A stretch of DNA of 17,360 nucleotides from CAYTCZ01 sp964436315 (GTDB lineage: Bacteria; Actinomycetota; Thermoleophilia; Gaiellales; Gaiellaceae): contig CAYTCZ010000085.1 of assembly GCA_964436315.1 (NCBI GenBank), positions 1 to 17,360 on the forward strand, read 5' to 3'. Position numbers and translations under genes: made by a program. Below the pieces are notes generated by a model. The model saw nothing but the letters and a program-made list of their open reading frames with translations. It ran no database searches and was not told where the DNA came from. Positions 1 to 6,603 of this stretch are shown piece after piece (within the stretch, counting starts at the first letter, position 1; each line of letters begins with the position of its first letter).

Positions 1-53
1 GATGAACAACGTAGTTGGGAGTTACGCCTAGGTTCGACCCGTTTCAGCTACTA

Positions 54-145
54 AGAGCCTATCCCGGTAGGTGCAGCACCTCCGGCTGGCGGCTGAGACG
101 CGGCGCATCCGTCCCCGACGGCACCGCACCTACCGGGATAGGTCT
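54..145 (+). repeat. 17-bp perfect inverted repeat forming a long hairpin; candidate structured RNA
   Basis: Bases 58-74 (CCTATCCCGGTAGGTGC) are the exact reverse complement of 126-142. Skipping G57 as a bulge, 54-56 (AGA) also pair with 143-145 (TCT), giving about 20 bp. The 51-nt loop holds a second hairpin, CCGTC (109-113) with GACGG (117-121). Six loop bases, GGCTGG (84-89), could pair with CCGGCC (161-166) outside the stem, which would make a pseudoknot. No U-run follows on either strand, so a simple terminator is unlikely. A -10-like TAGGTT at 29-34 would start a + strand transcript near 41. I could not match it to tmRNA, SRP RNA, RNase P RNA, 6S RNA or any riboswitch I know. Confidence 0.55.
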
Positions 146-170
146 AAAGGCCCCGCGATTCCGGCCGATA

Positions 171-190
171 CATGTTGCAGAGGCAACATG
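171..190 (+). promoter_or_regulatory. Hairpin occluding the start codon of the zinc-finger gene
   Basis: CATGTTGC (171-178) is perfectly complementary to GCAACATG (183-190), with a four-base AGAG loop. The start codon ATG (188-190) lies in the 3' arm, paired with CAT. The only Shine-Dalgarno-like stretch, AGAGG (179-183), lies in the loop and first paired base. When folded, the helix should hide the initiation codon. Because the arms are symmetric, a second out-of-frame ATG sits at 172. That this regulates translation is inference; the complementarity itself is read directly. Confidence 0.5.
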
Positions 191-424
191 CTTGGCTCGG
201 TTTACGGTTACACGCGGTGTCCGAATTGCGGCTTGAGTGTGCCGACATCTCAGCTGCGCAACGGCGGCCATGAGTGCAATATCGACAACGTCGTGGCACA
301 CCAAACTCTCAAGGCTCGGAAGGAACTCGAGACAATCGAGACTGATATCACCGAGTACATGAAGACCGAGCGGGCGCAGAAGCTTCTCGCCTTCGCCCGC
401 TGGCGACTCCAGCACGGGCGCTAG
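188..424 (+). CDS. Small zinc-finger-like protein, unknown function
   Basis: Predicted 78-aa protein that I do not recognise as a named family. Near the N terminus Cys11-x2-Cys14 and His28-x-Cys30 look like a compact zinc-binding knuckle; His38 is nearby. From about residue 36 it is charged and probably helical, with many Glu, Lys and Arg. There is no signal peptide or membrane segment, so it should be cytosolic. The frame is open further upstream (a longer reading from 71 gives 117 aa), but that part is Arg-rich and overlaps the leader hairpin; ATG at 188 has AGAGG just upstream and fits a protein that begins shortly before the Cys motif. It converges on the minus-strand cupin gene, 74 nt away. 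Zinc binding is inferred from residue spacing only. Confidence 0.6.
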   Translation: MLGSVYGYTRCPNCGLSVPTSQLRNGGHECNIDNVVAHQTLKARKELETIETDITEYMKTERAQKLLAFARWRLQHGR

Positions 425-498
425 ACGATTGATTCCAAATATGTGGAGTTCGGCGACGCTCGTCCCAGACGCTGTCGTGACCCAGAGCGGACGAACAG

Positions 499-969
499 CT
501 ATTGGCCTTCTGGTGGCAGGAACTCCACCCCGTAGGTCGCGATGTGCGGCATCAACTTCTCGGGAGGTGGTGGGCCCTGCTCGCTCATCTGATCCATTTC
601 CTCGAAGAGCCGTTCGAGGCCGGGAGGAGAGAGGATGAACAGCAGGCGCCCGCTCTGTGTCCCGACGTTCTTGAAGCTGTGCACAATCCCTCGTGGCCCG
701 AAGAGGTAGGCGCCGGGCCCGGCCCGGATCACGTCGTCGCCGACGGTGAACTCGAACTCCCCCTCGATGACGCAGAAGGTCTCGTCTTCGCGACTGTGGA
801 CGTGCGGTGGCGCTCCCGACTCGGGAGGCGAGAGGACTTCAACGAGGGCGAAAGCCCCGCCCGTCTCTGCGCCGCGCAGCTTGATCGTGACCGTGTCGGT
901 CAGCACGCGCAACGGCTTTCCCTCGCCGGCGGCGAGTGCCCTCGCTGTCAGAGCTCCTGTGTCCATCAT
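499..969 (-). CDS. Cupin-domain protein (cupin_2-like)
   Basis: Predicted 156-aa single-domain cupin. Motif 1 shows His56-x-His58, Glu63 and Gly70 (the HVHSREDETFCVIEGE stretch), and motif 2 has His97 in GIVHSF. These are the metal ligands of the small beta-barrel, so a bound metal is likely. The family covers dioxygenases, isomerases and sensors, and the substrate cannot be read here. A Pro-rich C-terminal segment (about 133-137) follows the barrel. Translation starts at ATG 969 or the adjacent ATG 966; the first overlaps the stop of the upstream SRPBCC gene in an ATGA arrangement, so the two are probably translationally coupled. Confidence 0.85.
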   Translation of the reverse strand: MMDTGALTARALAAGEGKPLRVLTDTVTIKLRGAETGGAFALVEVLSPPESGAPPHVHSREDETFCVIEGEFEFTVGDDVIRAGPGAYLFGPRGIVHSFKNVGTQSGRLLFILSPPGLERLFEEMDQMSEQGPPPPEKLMPHIATYGVEFLPPEGQ

Positions 970-1445
970 TCCTCGCTTTCTCCCGAAGAGCTCGACGCGC
1001 CCGCTTCCGCGCCGAACTGCTCTGCCCGCTGCTTGAGCGCGATGTTGAAGCCATCGTGGCTGCGCTGGATCGCACTTCCCATGACGAGGCGAAACAACGG
1101 GTAGAGGACTCCCTGGATGTCCTCCACGTGGGTGAAGTGCACCGTCTGGTCGTCCCGTTCCTCGATGGCGAACACCCGATCACCGGCGAAGAGCCAGTCT
1201 CCTCCCAGGTTGCCGTGCCAGGTGAGGCGCTGCCGCGGTACGACCTCGGTGATGTCGGCCTTGACCTTCGGCGATGGCCGCCCGGGCATGCCGAGCGTCA
1301 GCGAGACGGTGCTCCCGACCCGCAGGTCGCCCGAGATCGAGGGCAGCGATGGATTCCACTCCGGGTACCGCTCGAAGTCGGTGAGCACAGACCAGACGAC
1401 CTCGCTCGATGCCTCAATCGGGAACGTCGTGCGATACACGGCCAC
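966..1445 (-). CDS. SRPBCC (START/polyketide-cyclase-like) domain protein
   Basis: Predicted 159-aa protein with the features of the SRPBCC superfamily, a helix-grip fold with a deep hydrophobic pocket. It has the N-terminal strand and helix with VWSVLTDFERYPEWNP at 17-32, then alternating strands (GSTVSLTLGMPG, LTWHGNL) and a long C-terminal helix. The last 20 residues are Ser/Glu-rich and probably disordered. Such proteins bind lipids or aromatic ligands, and some are enzymes; the ligand is unknown. GTG at 1445 is the start: the conserved first strand begins immediately after it. It lies upstream of the cupin gene with a 4-nt overlap, and a 131-nt gap separates it from ligD. Confidence 0.85.
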   Translation of the reverse strand: MAVYRTTFPIEASSEVVWSVLTDFERYPEWNPSLPSISGDLRVGSTVSLTLGMPGRPSPKVKADITEVVPRQRLTWHGNLGGDWLFAGDRVFAIEERDDQTVHFTHVEDIQGVLYPLFRLVMGSAIQRSHDGFNIALKQRAEQFGAEAGASSSSGESEE

Positions 1446-1543
1446 GATGGCGCCACTCTATCCCGTCTCAACAGGACAGCCTGCCAACCCGGCCGCAGCC
1501 TCATTGCCTATGACCACTGATTTGGAATCTTGACTCCGGAAAT

Positions 1544-1566
1544 ACCGATCGAGCTCGTCGACCGGT
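1544..1566 (-). terminator. Possible transcription terminator after ligD
   Basis: ACCGATCGA (1544-1552) pairs with TCGACCGGT (1558-1566) with one mismatch and a five-base loop. Read on the minus strand, the hairpin starts about 10 nt after the ligD stop and is followed by ATTTCC, only a short U-run. It may end the accD-accA-ligD transcript. The remainder of the 1446-1576 gap shows no other clear structure. Confidence 0.35.
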
Positions 1567-1576
1567 GCGTCGCGTC

Positions 1577-3928
1577 TCAAGCGTCTTCCTGTTTCAGGAC
1601 CTTGCGAAGTGCGGTAAGCGCGGGGCCGATGGCCTGCTTCTCGGTGAGTACCGGAGCGTAGAGATCTCCGCGGCGGTCAAGCCGACCCAGCACAACGTCC
1701 ATCGTGAAGTCGGCCGGATTGAGCTCGGGAGTCAGCTCGTCCCAGAGGAGCGGAGTCGAGACCGGAGCTCCTTCCTTCGGACGGACCGAGTAGACGAACG
1801 CGATCGTGCGTCCTTGGCCGTTCTGATTGGCGTCGATGAGCACGCCCCGGCGTTTCTCCTTCAGGAACTCGGTCGTTACGAGCTCCGGGTGTTGCCGGCC
1901 CAGCAGTCCTGCGACCCCCGCTACGAGCTCATGCGTCTGCTCGTAGCGATAGCGGCGCGCGATCGGCACGAGAATGTGAATCCCGGCCGAGCCGCTGGTC
2001 TTCGGGTACCCCTGCAACCCGAGCACATCAAGCGTTTCCTTCACGAGCAGCGCAACCTCGACCGTCGTCGCAAACGAGGCGGTCTCCGAGGGATCGAGAT
2101 CGAACAAGGCGAAGTCCGGGTGGTTGGGCTTGTCAACGCGGGAGAGCCAGGCATTCATCTCGATCGTTCCCATGTTGACCACCCAGAGGAGGGCGAGCTC
2201 GTCGTTCACGAGCGGTGAGACGATCGTTCGATGCTTGCGGGCGCGACGCGAGGTGGTGTGATACGACCAGCGCTGAATCCAGTCGGGCATGTGCTTCGGT
2301 GCGTCCTTCTGAAAGAAGTGCTTCCCCTGCCAGCCGTCCGGGTATCGCTTCATCGTGAACGACCGATCCTTGAGGTGGGGAACCAGGACGTCGGCTACGT
2401 CCCGGTAGTACGTGAGCAAGTCTCCCTTCGTAATACCGCGCTCTGGCCAGAAGGGCTTGTCGAGGTTCGAGAGCTTCAGCTTCCGGTTTCCACGTTCGAT
2501 CACCGGCTCGATCGGCTGCTCGCGCCGAACGTCCACAGGAGCTTTGTCCTCGCGTAAACCGAGATACACGGGTGCACGCAGATGGCCCTCGTGAGTCCAC
2601 TCTCTGAACTTGACTTCGCAGACGAGTTTGGGCGATACCCACGTGACATCGTCGGCGCGAACGCGCGGCATCTTGGGAACGCTGGCCAGCGGGCTCGTCT
2701 TCCGCTCGAGCGGCCTCAGTCTTCGCAACAGACGCTCGATCTCTTGCTCGTCGAATCCGGTTCCGACGTTGCCGACCCATTCGAGACCACCGGAACGAGA
2801 GACGGCCAAAACGAGTGAGCCGAGAGTCTTTTGGCGACGGCCGCGGCCCCGCGTGAATCCGGCGATCACGAACTCCTGTTGGTTGACGGTTTTGATCTTC
2901 CGCCAGTCCCCTGTGCGTTTACCCGGGAGATAGCGAGAGCCAAGCCGTTTGGCCACGACCCCCTCGAGCCCCTGCTGCTCGGCAGCCTTGAAGACCGCCG
3001 CGCCCTCGGTAAACGACTCCGAGAAGTGGACTGCGCTGTTCTGGTCGTCGAGAAGCTCATGGAGTTTCTCGCGTCGCGTCTCAAGCGGTTCGTCGAGAAG
3101 CGGTCGGCCGTCGACTTCGAGGAGATCGAAGGCGAAGAACGCATAGGCGGCCGCACCTTGTTGCATGGCTCCGAACGAGGCCTTGCCGTCTTCGTCAAAC
3201 GCAACGACCTCACCATCCAACACAGCCGACGGCGTCTTGAGCGCACTGGCAATCTCGCGGCCGACCGACCGAAACCGAGCAGTGAGGTCGTTGCCGTTTC
3301 GGCTGAAGAGTCGTACCGAGCCGCCATTGATGACCGCGATGGCCCTGTATCCATCCCATTTGAACTCGAAGATCCAGTCATCGCCATTCGGAAGAGTCTC
3401 GGAGAGCGTTGCCAGCATCGGCGCGTATGAGGTCTTGGCTGCTGGCGGAGCCTCAGCGCTGTCTTCATCGCGCTTCTTCAGAAGCAGCCAGTTCCTTTCA
3501 TCACCCGATAGCCGAGCCGGGACCAGCGCCCACACACCCTCGAGCCGCGTCCCGTTGAGACGCACGGTGAGCCCGCCGTCCGGCTTCTGCTCGATGAGTT
3601 CGTAGGAACCTTTGTCCCAGATCTCGACGGTACCCGCACCGTACTCCCCGGCGGGAATCTCGCCCTCGAAACTCGCGTAGTCGAGCGGATGGTCCTCGAC
3701 GTGCACAGCGAGGTGCTGCGATCCCGGTTCCCGCGGAATTCCCTTCGGGACCGCCCAGCTTGCGAGGACTCCGTCCATCTCCAGCCGCAGGTCGTAGTGG
3801 AGTCGCCTGGCATCGTGACGCTGAACGACGAAGACGGGTTCCGGCGCTGAGTCGCGCTCGGCCGGGCTAAACGGCTCTGGGGTCTTACGGCGATCGCGCT
3901 TGCGCTTGTACTCGCGAAGCTCGGACAC
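1577..3928 (-). CDS. ligD: ATP-dependent DNA ligase LigD, phosphoesterase-ligase-polymerase
   Basis: Multidomain enzyme of bacterial non-homologous end joining that trims, fills and seals double-strand breaks. Residue numbers count from a TTG at 3952 (791 aa). The phosphoesterase domain is about 35-165, with His46, His52, Asp54 and His84. The ligase domain is about 175-470: nucleophile Lys198 in KWDGYR, then LDGEVV 245-250, EGVVAK 330-335 and WRKIK 350-354. The primase-type polymerase domain is about 490-785: Asp618 and Asp620 in FDLD, SGSAGIH 653-659, Asp707. The order matches Pseudomonas LigD rather than the mycobacterial polymerase-first form. I prefer GTG 3928, which gives the family-like start SELREYKRKRD; TTG 3952 directly abuts the accA stop. 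All catalytic motifs look intact. No ku gene is in the window. Confidence 0.95.
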   Translation of the reverse strand: MSELREYKRKRDRRKTPEPFSPAERDSAPEPVFVVQRHDARRLHYDLRLEMDGVLASWAVPKGIPREPGSQHLAVHVEDHPLDYASFEGEIPAGEYGAGTVEIWDKGSYELIEQKPDGGLTVRLNGTRLEGVWALVPARLSGDERNWLLLKKRDEDSAEAPPAAKTSYAPMLATLSETLPNGDDWIFEFKWDGYRAIAVINGGSVRLFSRNGNDLTARFRSVGREIASALKTPSAVLDGEVVAFDEDGKASFGAMQQGAAAYAFFAFDLLEVDGRPLLDEPLETRREKLHELLDDQNSAVHFSESFTEGAAVFKAAEQQGLEGVVAKRLGSRYLPGKRTGDWRKIKTVNQQEFVIAGFTRGRGRRQKTLGSLVLAVSRSGGLEWVGNVGTGFDEQEIERLLRRLRPLERKTSPLASVPKMPRVRADDVTWVSPKLVCEVKFREWTHEGHLRAPVYLGLREDKAPVDVRREQPIEPVIERGNRKLKLSNLDKPFWPERGITKGDLLTYYRDVADVLVPHLKDRSFTMKRYPDGWQGKHFFQKDAPKHMPDWIQRWSYHTTSRRARKHRTIVSPLVNDELALLWVVNMGTIEMNAWLSRVDKPNHPDFALFDLDPSETASFATTVEVALLVKETLDVLGLQGYPKTSGSAGIHILVPIARRYRYEQTHELVAGVAGLLGRQHPELVTTEFLKEKRRGVLIDANQNGQGRTIAFVYSVRPKEGAPVSTPLLWDELTPELNPADFTMDVVLGRLDRRGDLYAPVLTEKQAIGPALTALRKVLKQEDA

Positions 3929-3952
3929 GGCCCCATCTTGCCCGAGGCGCAA

Positions 3953-4906
3953 CTACTCCGCGAAGACTCCCATGTCCTGGAACTTCTGGCAACGGAGCGT
4001 CCGACGTGCCGCTGGATCCATTCCGTCGACCTCAGAGAGCGCTGCCTCGAGAGCGTCCGCGACGAGCTCCGCCGCGGCGTCGTGGTCGTTCTGTGCTCCG
4101 CCCTCTGGTTCAGTCACGATGGCATCGACCAGTCCGAGCTCGAGGCACGAGATCGCATTCGGCTTGAACGCATCGGCGGCCTTTCGCGCCTCTCCTGCGT
4201 CTCGCCACAGAATCGACGCGCATCCCTCGGGCGAAATCACTGAGTAGATCGCATTCTCTTGCATGAGAACTCGGTCGGCCACGGCGATTGCAACAGCACC
4301 GCCCGATCCGCCTTCCCCGATGACGCAGGCGACGGAGGGAACGCCGAGCCTCGCCATCACGAGTTGACATCGGGCTATCCACCCGCCCTGCCCATGTTGC
4401 TCGGCGACAACCCCCGGGTAGGCACCGGGAGTGTCCACCAGCGTGAGCACCGGAAAGCGATGGCGATCGGCAAGTTCCATGACGCGCATCGCCTTCCGAT
4501 ATCCCTCCGGATAGGGCATGCCGAAGTTGCGATAGGTCCGTTCGCGAATATCCCGGCCTTTCTGATGGCCGACGTAGACGACCGTCTGACCCCGGAAGCG
4601 GGCGAGTCCGGACACGATTGCCGGATCGTCGGCCGCAAACCGATCGCCACGCAACTCGATGTGATCGTCGAAAATCCGGTTGACATAGTCGAGTGCGTAC
4701 GGCCGATCTTGGTGGCGAGCAAGATCGACGGAACGCCAGACCTCGTCTTCGGTCGGCTCGGCAGAGATGCGCTCGATCTGACGCTTGAGCCGCGCCATCT
4801 CACCGGAGACGCCGACACCTCGCAGGAGCGGAAGCGTGCTCAGTTTGGCAAGTCGATCGCGAAGTCGCAACTGCTCCGCCTCGGCGGGATTCGTCTCATC
4901 GGCCAT
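3953..4906 (-). CDS. accA: Acetyl-CoA carboxylase carboxyltransferase subunit alpha
   Basis: 317-aa alpha subunit. With AccD it forms the carboxyltransferase that moves CO2 from carboxybiotin to acetyl-CoA, giving malonyl-CoA. Recognisable blocks are RNFGMPYPEGYRKAMR (126-141), the crotonase-fold core LVDTPGAYPG (156-165), GEGGSGGA (197-204) and SVISPEGCASILWRD (222-236). Part of one conserved block reads AEQHGQGGWIARC where AccA proteins more often have AEERGQSEAIARN, a mild divergence. ATG 4906 gives the usual N-terminal helical region; the frame stays open to 5014 but that part is Ser/Pro-rich and inside accD. The start overlaps the accD stop by 11 nt and no Shine-Dalgarno sequence is visible, suggesting translational coupling and equal subunit production. 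Confidence 0.95.
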   Translation of the reverse strand: MADETNPAEAEQLRLRDRLAKLSTLPLLRGVGVSGEMARLKRQIERISAEPTEDEVWRSVDLARHQDRPYALDYVNRIFDDHIELRGDRFAADDPAIVSGLARFRGQTVVYVGHQKGRDIRERTYRNFGMPYPEGYRKAMRVMELADRHRFPVLTLVDTPGAYPGVVAEQHGQGGWIARCQLVMARLGVPSVACVIGEGGSGGAVAIAVADRVLMQENAIYSVISPEGCASILWRDAGEARKAADAFKPNAISCLELGLVDAIVTEPEGGAQNDHDAAAELVADALEAALSEVDGMDPAARRTLRCQKFQDMGVFAE

Positions 4907-5744
4907 TGGCGAATAACGAAAGCACCCGACCGACGAACGGCCGAAGTTCGTCCCGGGAAACGATTGCGTCGAGCTGGCCGAACCGGATGTTGGATTCGGC
5001 GAGCCCGAAGTCATCAGGAAGCTTCTCGCGCGTCACCTGTTGAACAACCCGCGGGCCCGCGAAGGACATGAGCGCTCCGGGCTCAGCCACGACGACGTCG
5101 CCCAGAGTTGCGAAGCTCGCCAGCACCCCGCCGGTCGTGGGGTGCGCCAGGACGCTCACGAACGCACAACGCGCTTCGCGGAGTTGATCGACGGCACAGA
5201 TCGTCTTCGGCAACTGCATCAGCGAAAGCAGCCCCTCTTGCATCCGCGCACCGCCCGAAGCGGTGACAGAGACCACCGGCGCACCCCGCTTTGACGCACG
5301 CCGAACCGCCCGGACGAACTTCTCTCCAACCGCGCTTCCCATCGAGCCGCCCATGAACGAGAAGTCCATGATCACGAGCTCGCAGGGCCGCCGTTCGATC
5401 ATCGCGGCGCCGCAGATCATTGCGTCCGACAGTCCCGTGGATACCTCGGCCTCCGCTAGCCGCTCGGTGTACGCGCGGAGGTCGAAGAATCCAAGCGGAT
5501 CCGCCGAGCGGAGTTGAGCGTCTTCTTCGACGAAGGTGCCACGGTCGGCAAGCTGGTTGACCCGCTCGCGCGCCTTGACCGGAAAGTGATAGCCGCATTG
5601 CTGGCAGACGCGCAGGGCCTTCTCGAGCTCGTCCTCGCGGTAGTGAGAACCGCATTCCGGACACGTGTTTGGATGACGGTCGTCGGGAGGCTCGGGCTCG
5701 GACGGGCCGGTGTGTTCGATCGAGACATCGATCCGGCTCTCCAT
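4896..5744 (-). CDS. accD: Acetyl-CoA carboxylase carboxyltransferase subunit beta
   Basis: 282-aa beta subunit of the carboxyltransferase that makes malonyl-CoA for fatty-acid synthesis. The N terminus carries the Cys4 zinc ribbon typical of AccD (Cys28, Cys31, Cys47, Cys50). The crotonase-type domain follows with MGGSMGSAVGEK (131-142), SGGARMQEG (163-171) and HPTTGGVLASFATLGD. Length is near the family norm. ATG 5744 has no clear Shine-Dalgarno site, but a -10-like TAAGAT lies 9 nt upstream, so initiation may be nearly leaderless. It heads accD-accA-ligD and lies 53 nt from the arginase-like gene on the same strand, so read-through from the fab operon is also possible. AccB and AccC must be encoded elsewhere. 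Confidence 0.95.
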   Translation of the reverse strand: MESRIDVSIEHTGPSEPEPPDDRHPNTCPECGSHYREDELEKALRVCQQCGYHFPVKARERVNQLADRGTFVEEDAQLRSADPLGFFDLRAYTERLAEAEVSTGLSDAMICGAAMIERRPCELVIMDFSFMGGSMGSAVGEKFVRAVRRASKRGAPVVSVTASGGARMQEGLLSLMQLPKTICAVDQLREARCAFVSVLAHPTTGGVLASFATLGDVVVAEPGALMSFAGPRVVQQVTREKLPDDFGLAESNIRFGQLDAIVSRDELRPFVGRVLSLFANGR

Positions 5745-5753
5745 GTCCGGCGT

Positions 5754-5759
5754 ATCTTA
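5754..5759 (-). promoter_or_regulatory. Putative -10 element of accD-accA-ligD
   Basis: On the minus strand TAAGAT (TANNNT consensus) ends 9 nt before the accD ATG. Transcription would begin about 2-3 nt before the start codon, giving an almost leaderless mRNA. The -35 region at 17-nt spacing (CAAGAC) is a poor match. Motif and distance only; a start site has not been measured. Confidence 0.3.
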
Positions 5760-5797
5760 GTGCTCAGACGCGGCGAGTCTTGTCTGCCGTCGATGCG

Positions 5798-6574
5798 CTA
5801 CAGGCCAAGCGCGTCGATGAACGGCCGAAGGCCTGCGCTGTTCTGCGGACTCGCATTCAAACCGCTGAAGCCGACGCCGACAAGGGAGGCTTGATCGACG
5901 ATCTCGGCAAGCGTGCGGCTCACCTCGGCACCGTCTGGCCCACCCGCTTCCGGGTAGTGCATCCCTATCTGACCAGGCGCGAGCACGTCGACGTCGAAGG
6001 CGACGTAGACACCACTGGTGTCGGCAAGCACGTCCGCCAAGTCGTCCTCGTTCGTCCGAAGGCCGCTAGCGCGAATGAAGTCGTTCTCTGGAGGATCGAG
6101 ATTCCGAGCGCCCAGGAGCAACGAATCCTCGACGTCGACAGTTCCTGAGTCGAGGATCATTCGGAATGGCATACCCCACTCGTTGCCGCTGACCGACGTT
6201 TCCGGCGTGTTGAGATCACCGTGGGCGTCGAACCAGACCAGCGCGATCCTGCCGTGGCGTGCAGCCAGGCCTTCGACGGCGCCAACGTGGATGCAACAAC
6301 AGCCTCCGAGCACCAGCGGCCGTTCAGGTAACGCGGCCGCCAGCGCGAGGTTCTGCTCAATGAGCGTTCCTTCCTCGATCGTTGCGACCTCTGGATACGG
6401 AAGCGGGAGCTCAGCTGCGGCGACCATCGCCTCTCCGTCGGTTCCCCAGGCTCGAGGGACTCTGACCAGACCCGCACGAAAACTCCGACCGCACGAATGG
6501 CACTCGTAGTCTCCGCCGAGCGCGACAGCCGTCAGCGTGCGACAGTCGGGACACTTCGCACGTAGCCGCGACAT
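5798..6574 (-). CDS. Divergent arginase/ureohydrolase-fold protein with N-terminal zinc ribbon
   Basis: 258 aa. A Cys4 zinc ribbon (Cys8, Cys11, Cys25, Cys28) precedes an arginase-like domain (about 35-258). Metal-ligand motifs of the family remain: Asp116, His118, Asp120 in WFDAHGDLNTPETS, and Asp194, Asp196 in AFDVDVLAPG. The usual GGDHS motif, whose His binds one Mn, is GGCCCIH (90-96). The second-shell His of GNxHGMP is Trp133. His206 appears in MHYPEAGG where relatives have TGTPEPGG. Arginases and agmatinases split guanidino groups from arginine or agmatine; with these changes the substrate and metal use are uncertain. ATG 6574 lies 29 nt after the GNAT stop, and no Shine-Dalgarno site is obvious. 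It is probably the last gene of the fab operon. Confidence 0.8.
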   Translation of the reverse strand: MSRLRAKCPDCRTLTAVALGGDYECHSCGRSFRAGLVRVPRAWGTDGEAMVAAAELPLPYPEVATIEEGTLIEQNLALAAALPERPLVLGGCCCIHVGAVEGLAARHGRIALVWFDAHGDLNTPETSVSGNEWGMPFRMILDSGTVDVEDSLLLGARNLDPPENDFIRASGLRTNEDDLADVLADTSGVYVAFDVDVLAPGQIGMHYPEAGGPDGAEVSRTLAEIVDQASLVGVGFSGLNASPQNSAGLRPFIDALGL

Positions 6575-6603
6575 CGCCCGTGAGGTTAGCTAAGTGGTCA
6601 GGT

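Noticed and set aside
1..60. tRNA-like bits (GTAGTTGGGAG and GGTTCGACCC)
   Set aside because: The D-loop-like and T-loop-like pieces are too close together for an anticodon arm, and no acceptor stem pairs. Not a tRNA or tmRNA.
54..145. Intrinsic terminator from an upstream gene
   Set aside because: The stem is strong, but the loop is 51 nt and no U-run follows on either strand.
4259..5071. 270-aa + strand open frame
   Set aside because: Lies opposite accA/accD, which have full catalytic motifs; a high-GC antisense shadow.
5798..6574. Calling the arginase-fold gene agmatinase (speB) or arginase
   Set aside because: Key His positions are replaced by Cys and Trp, so a specific enzyme name is not justified.
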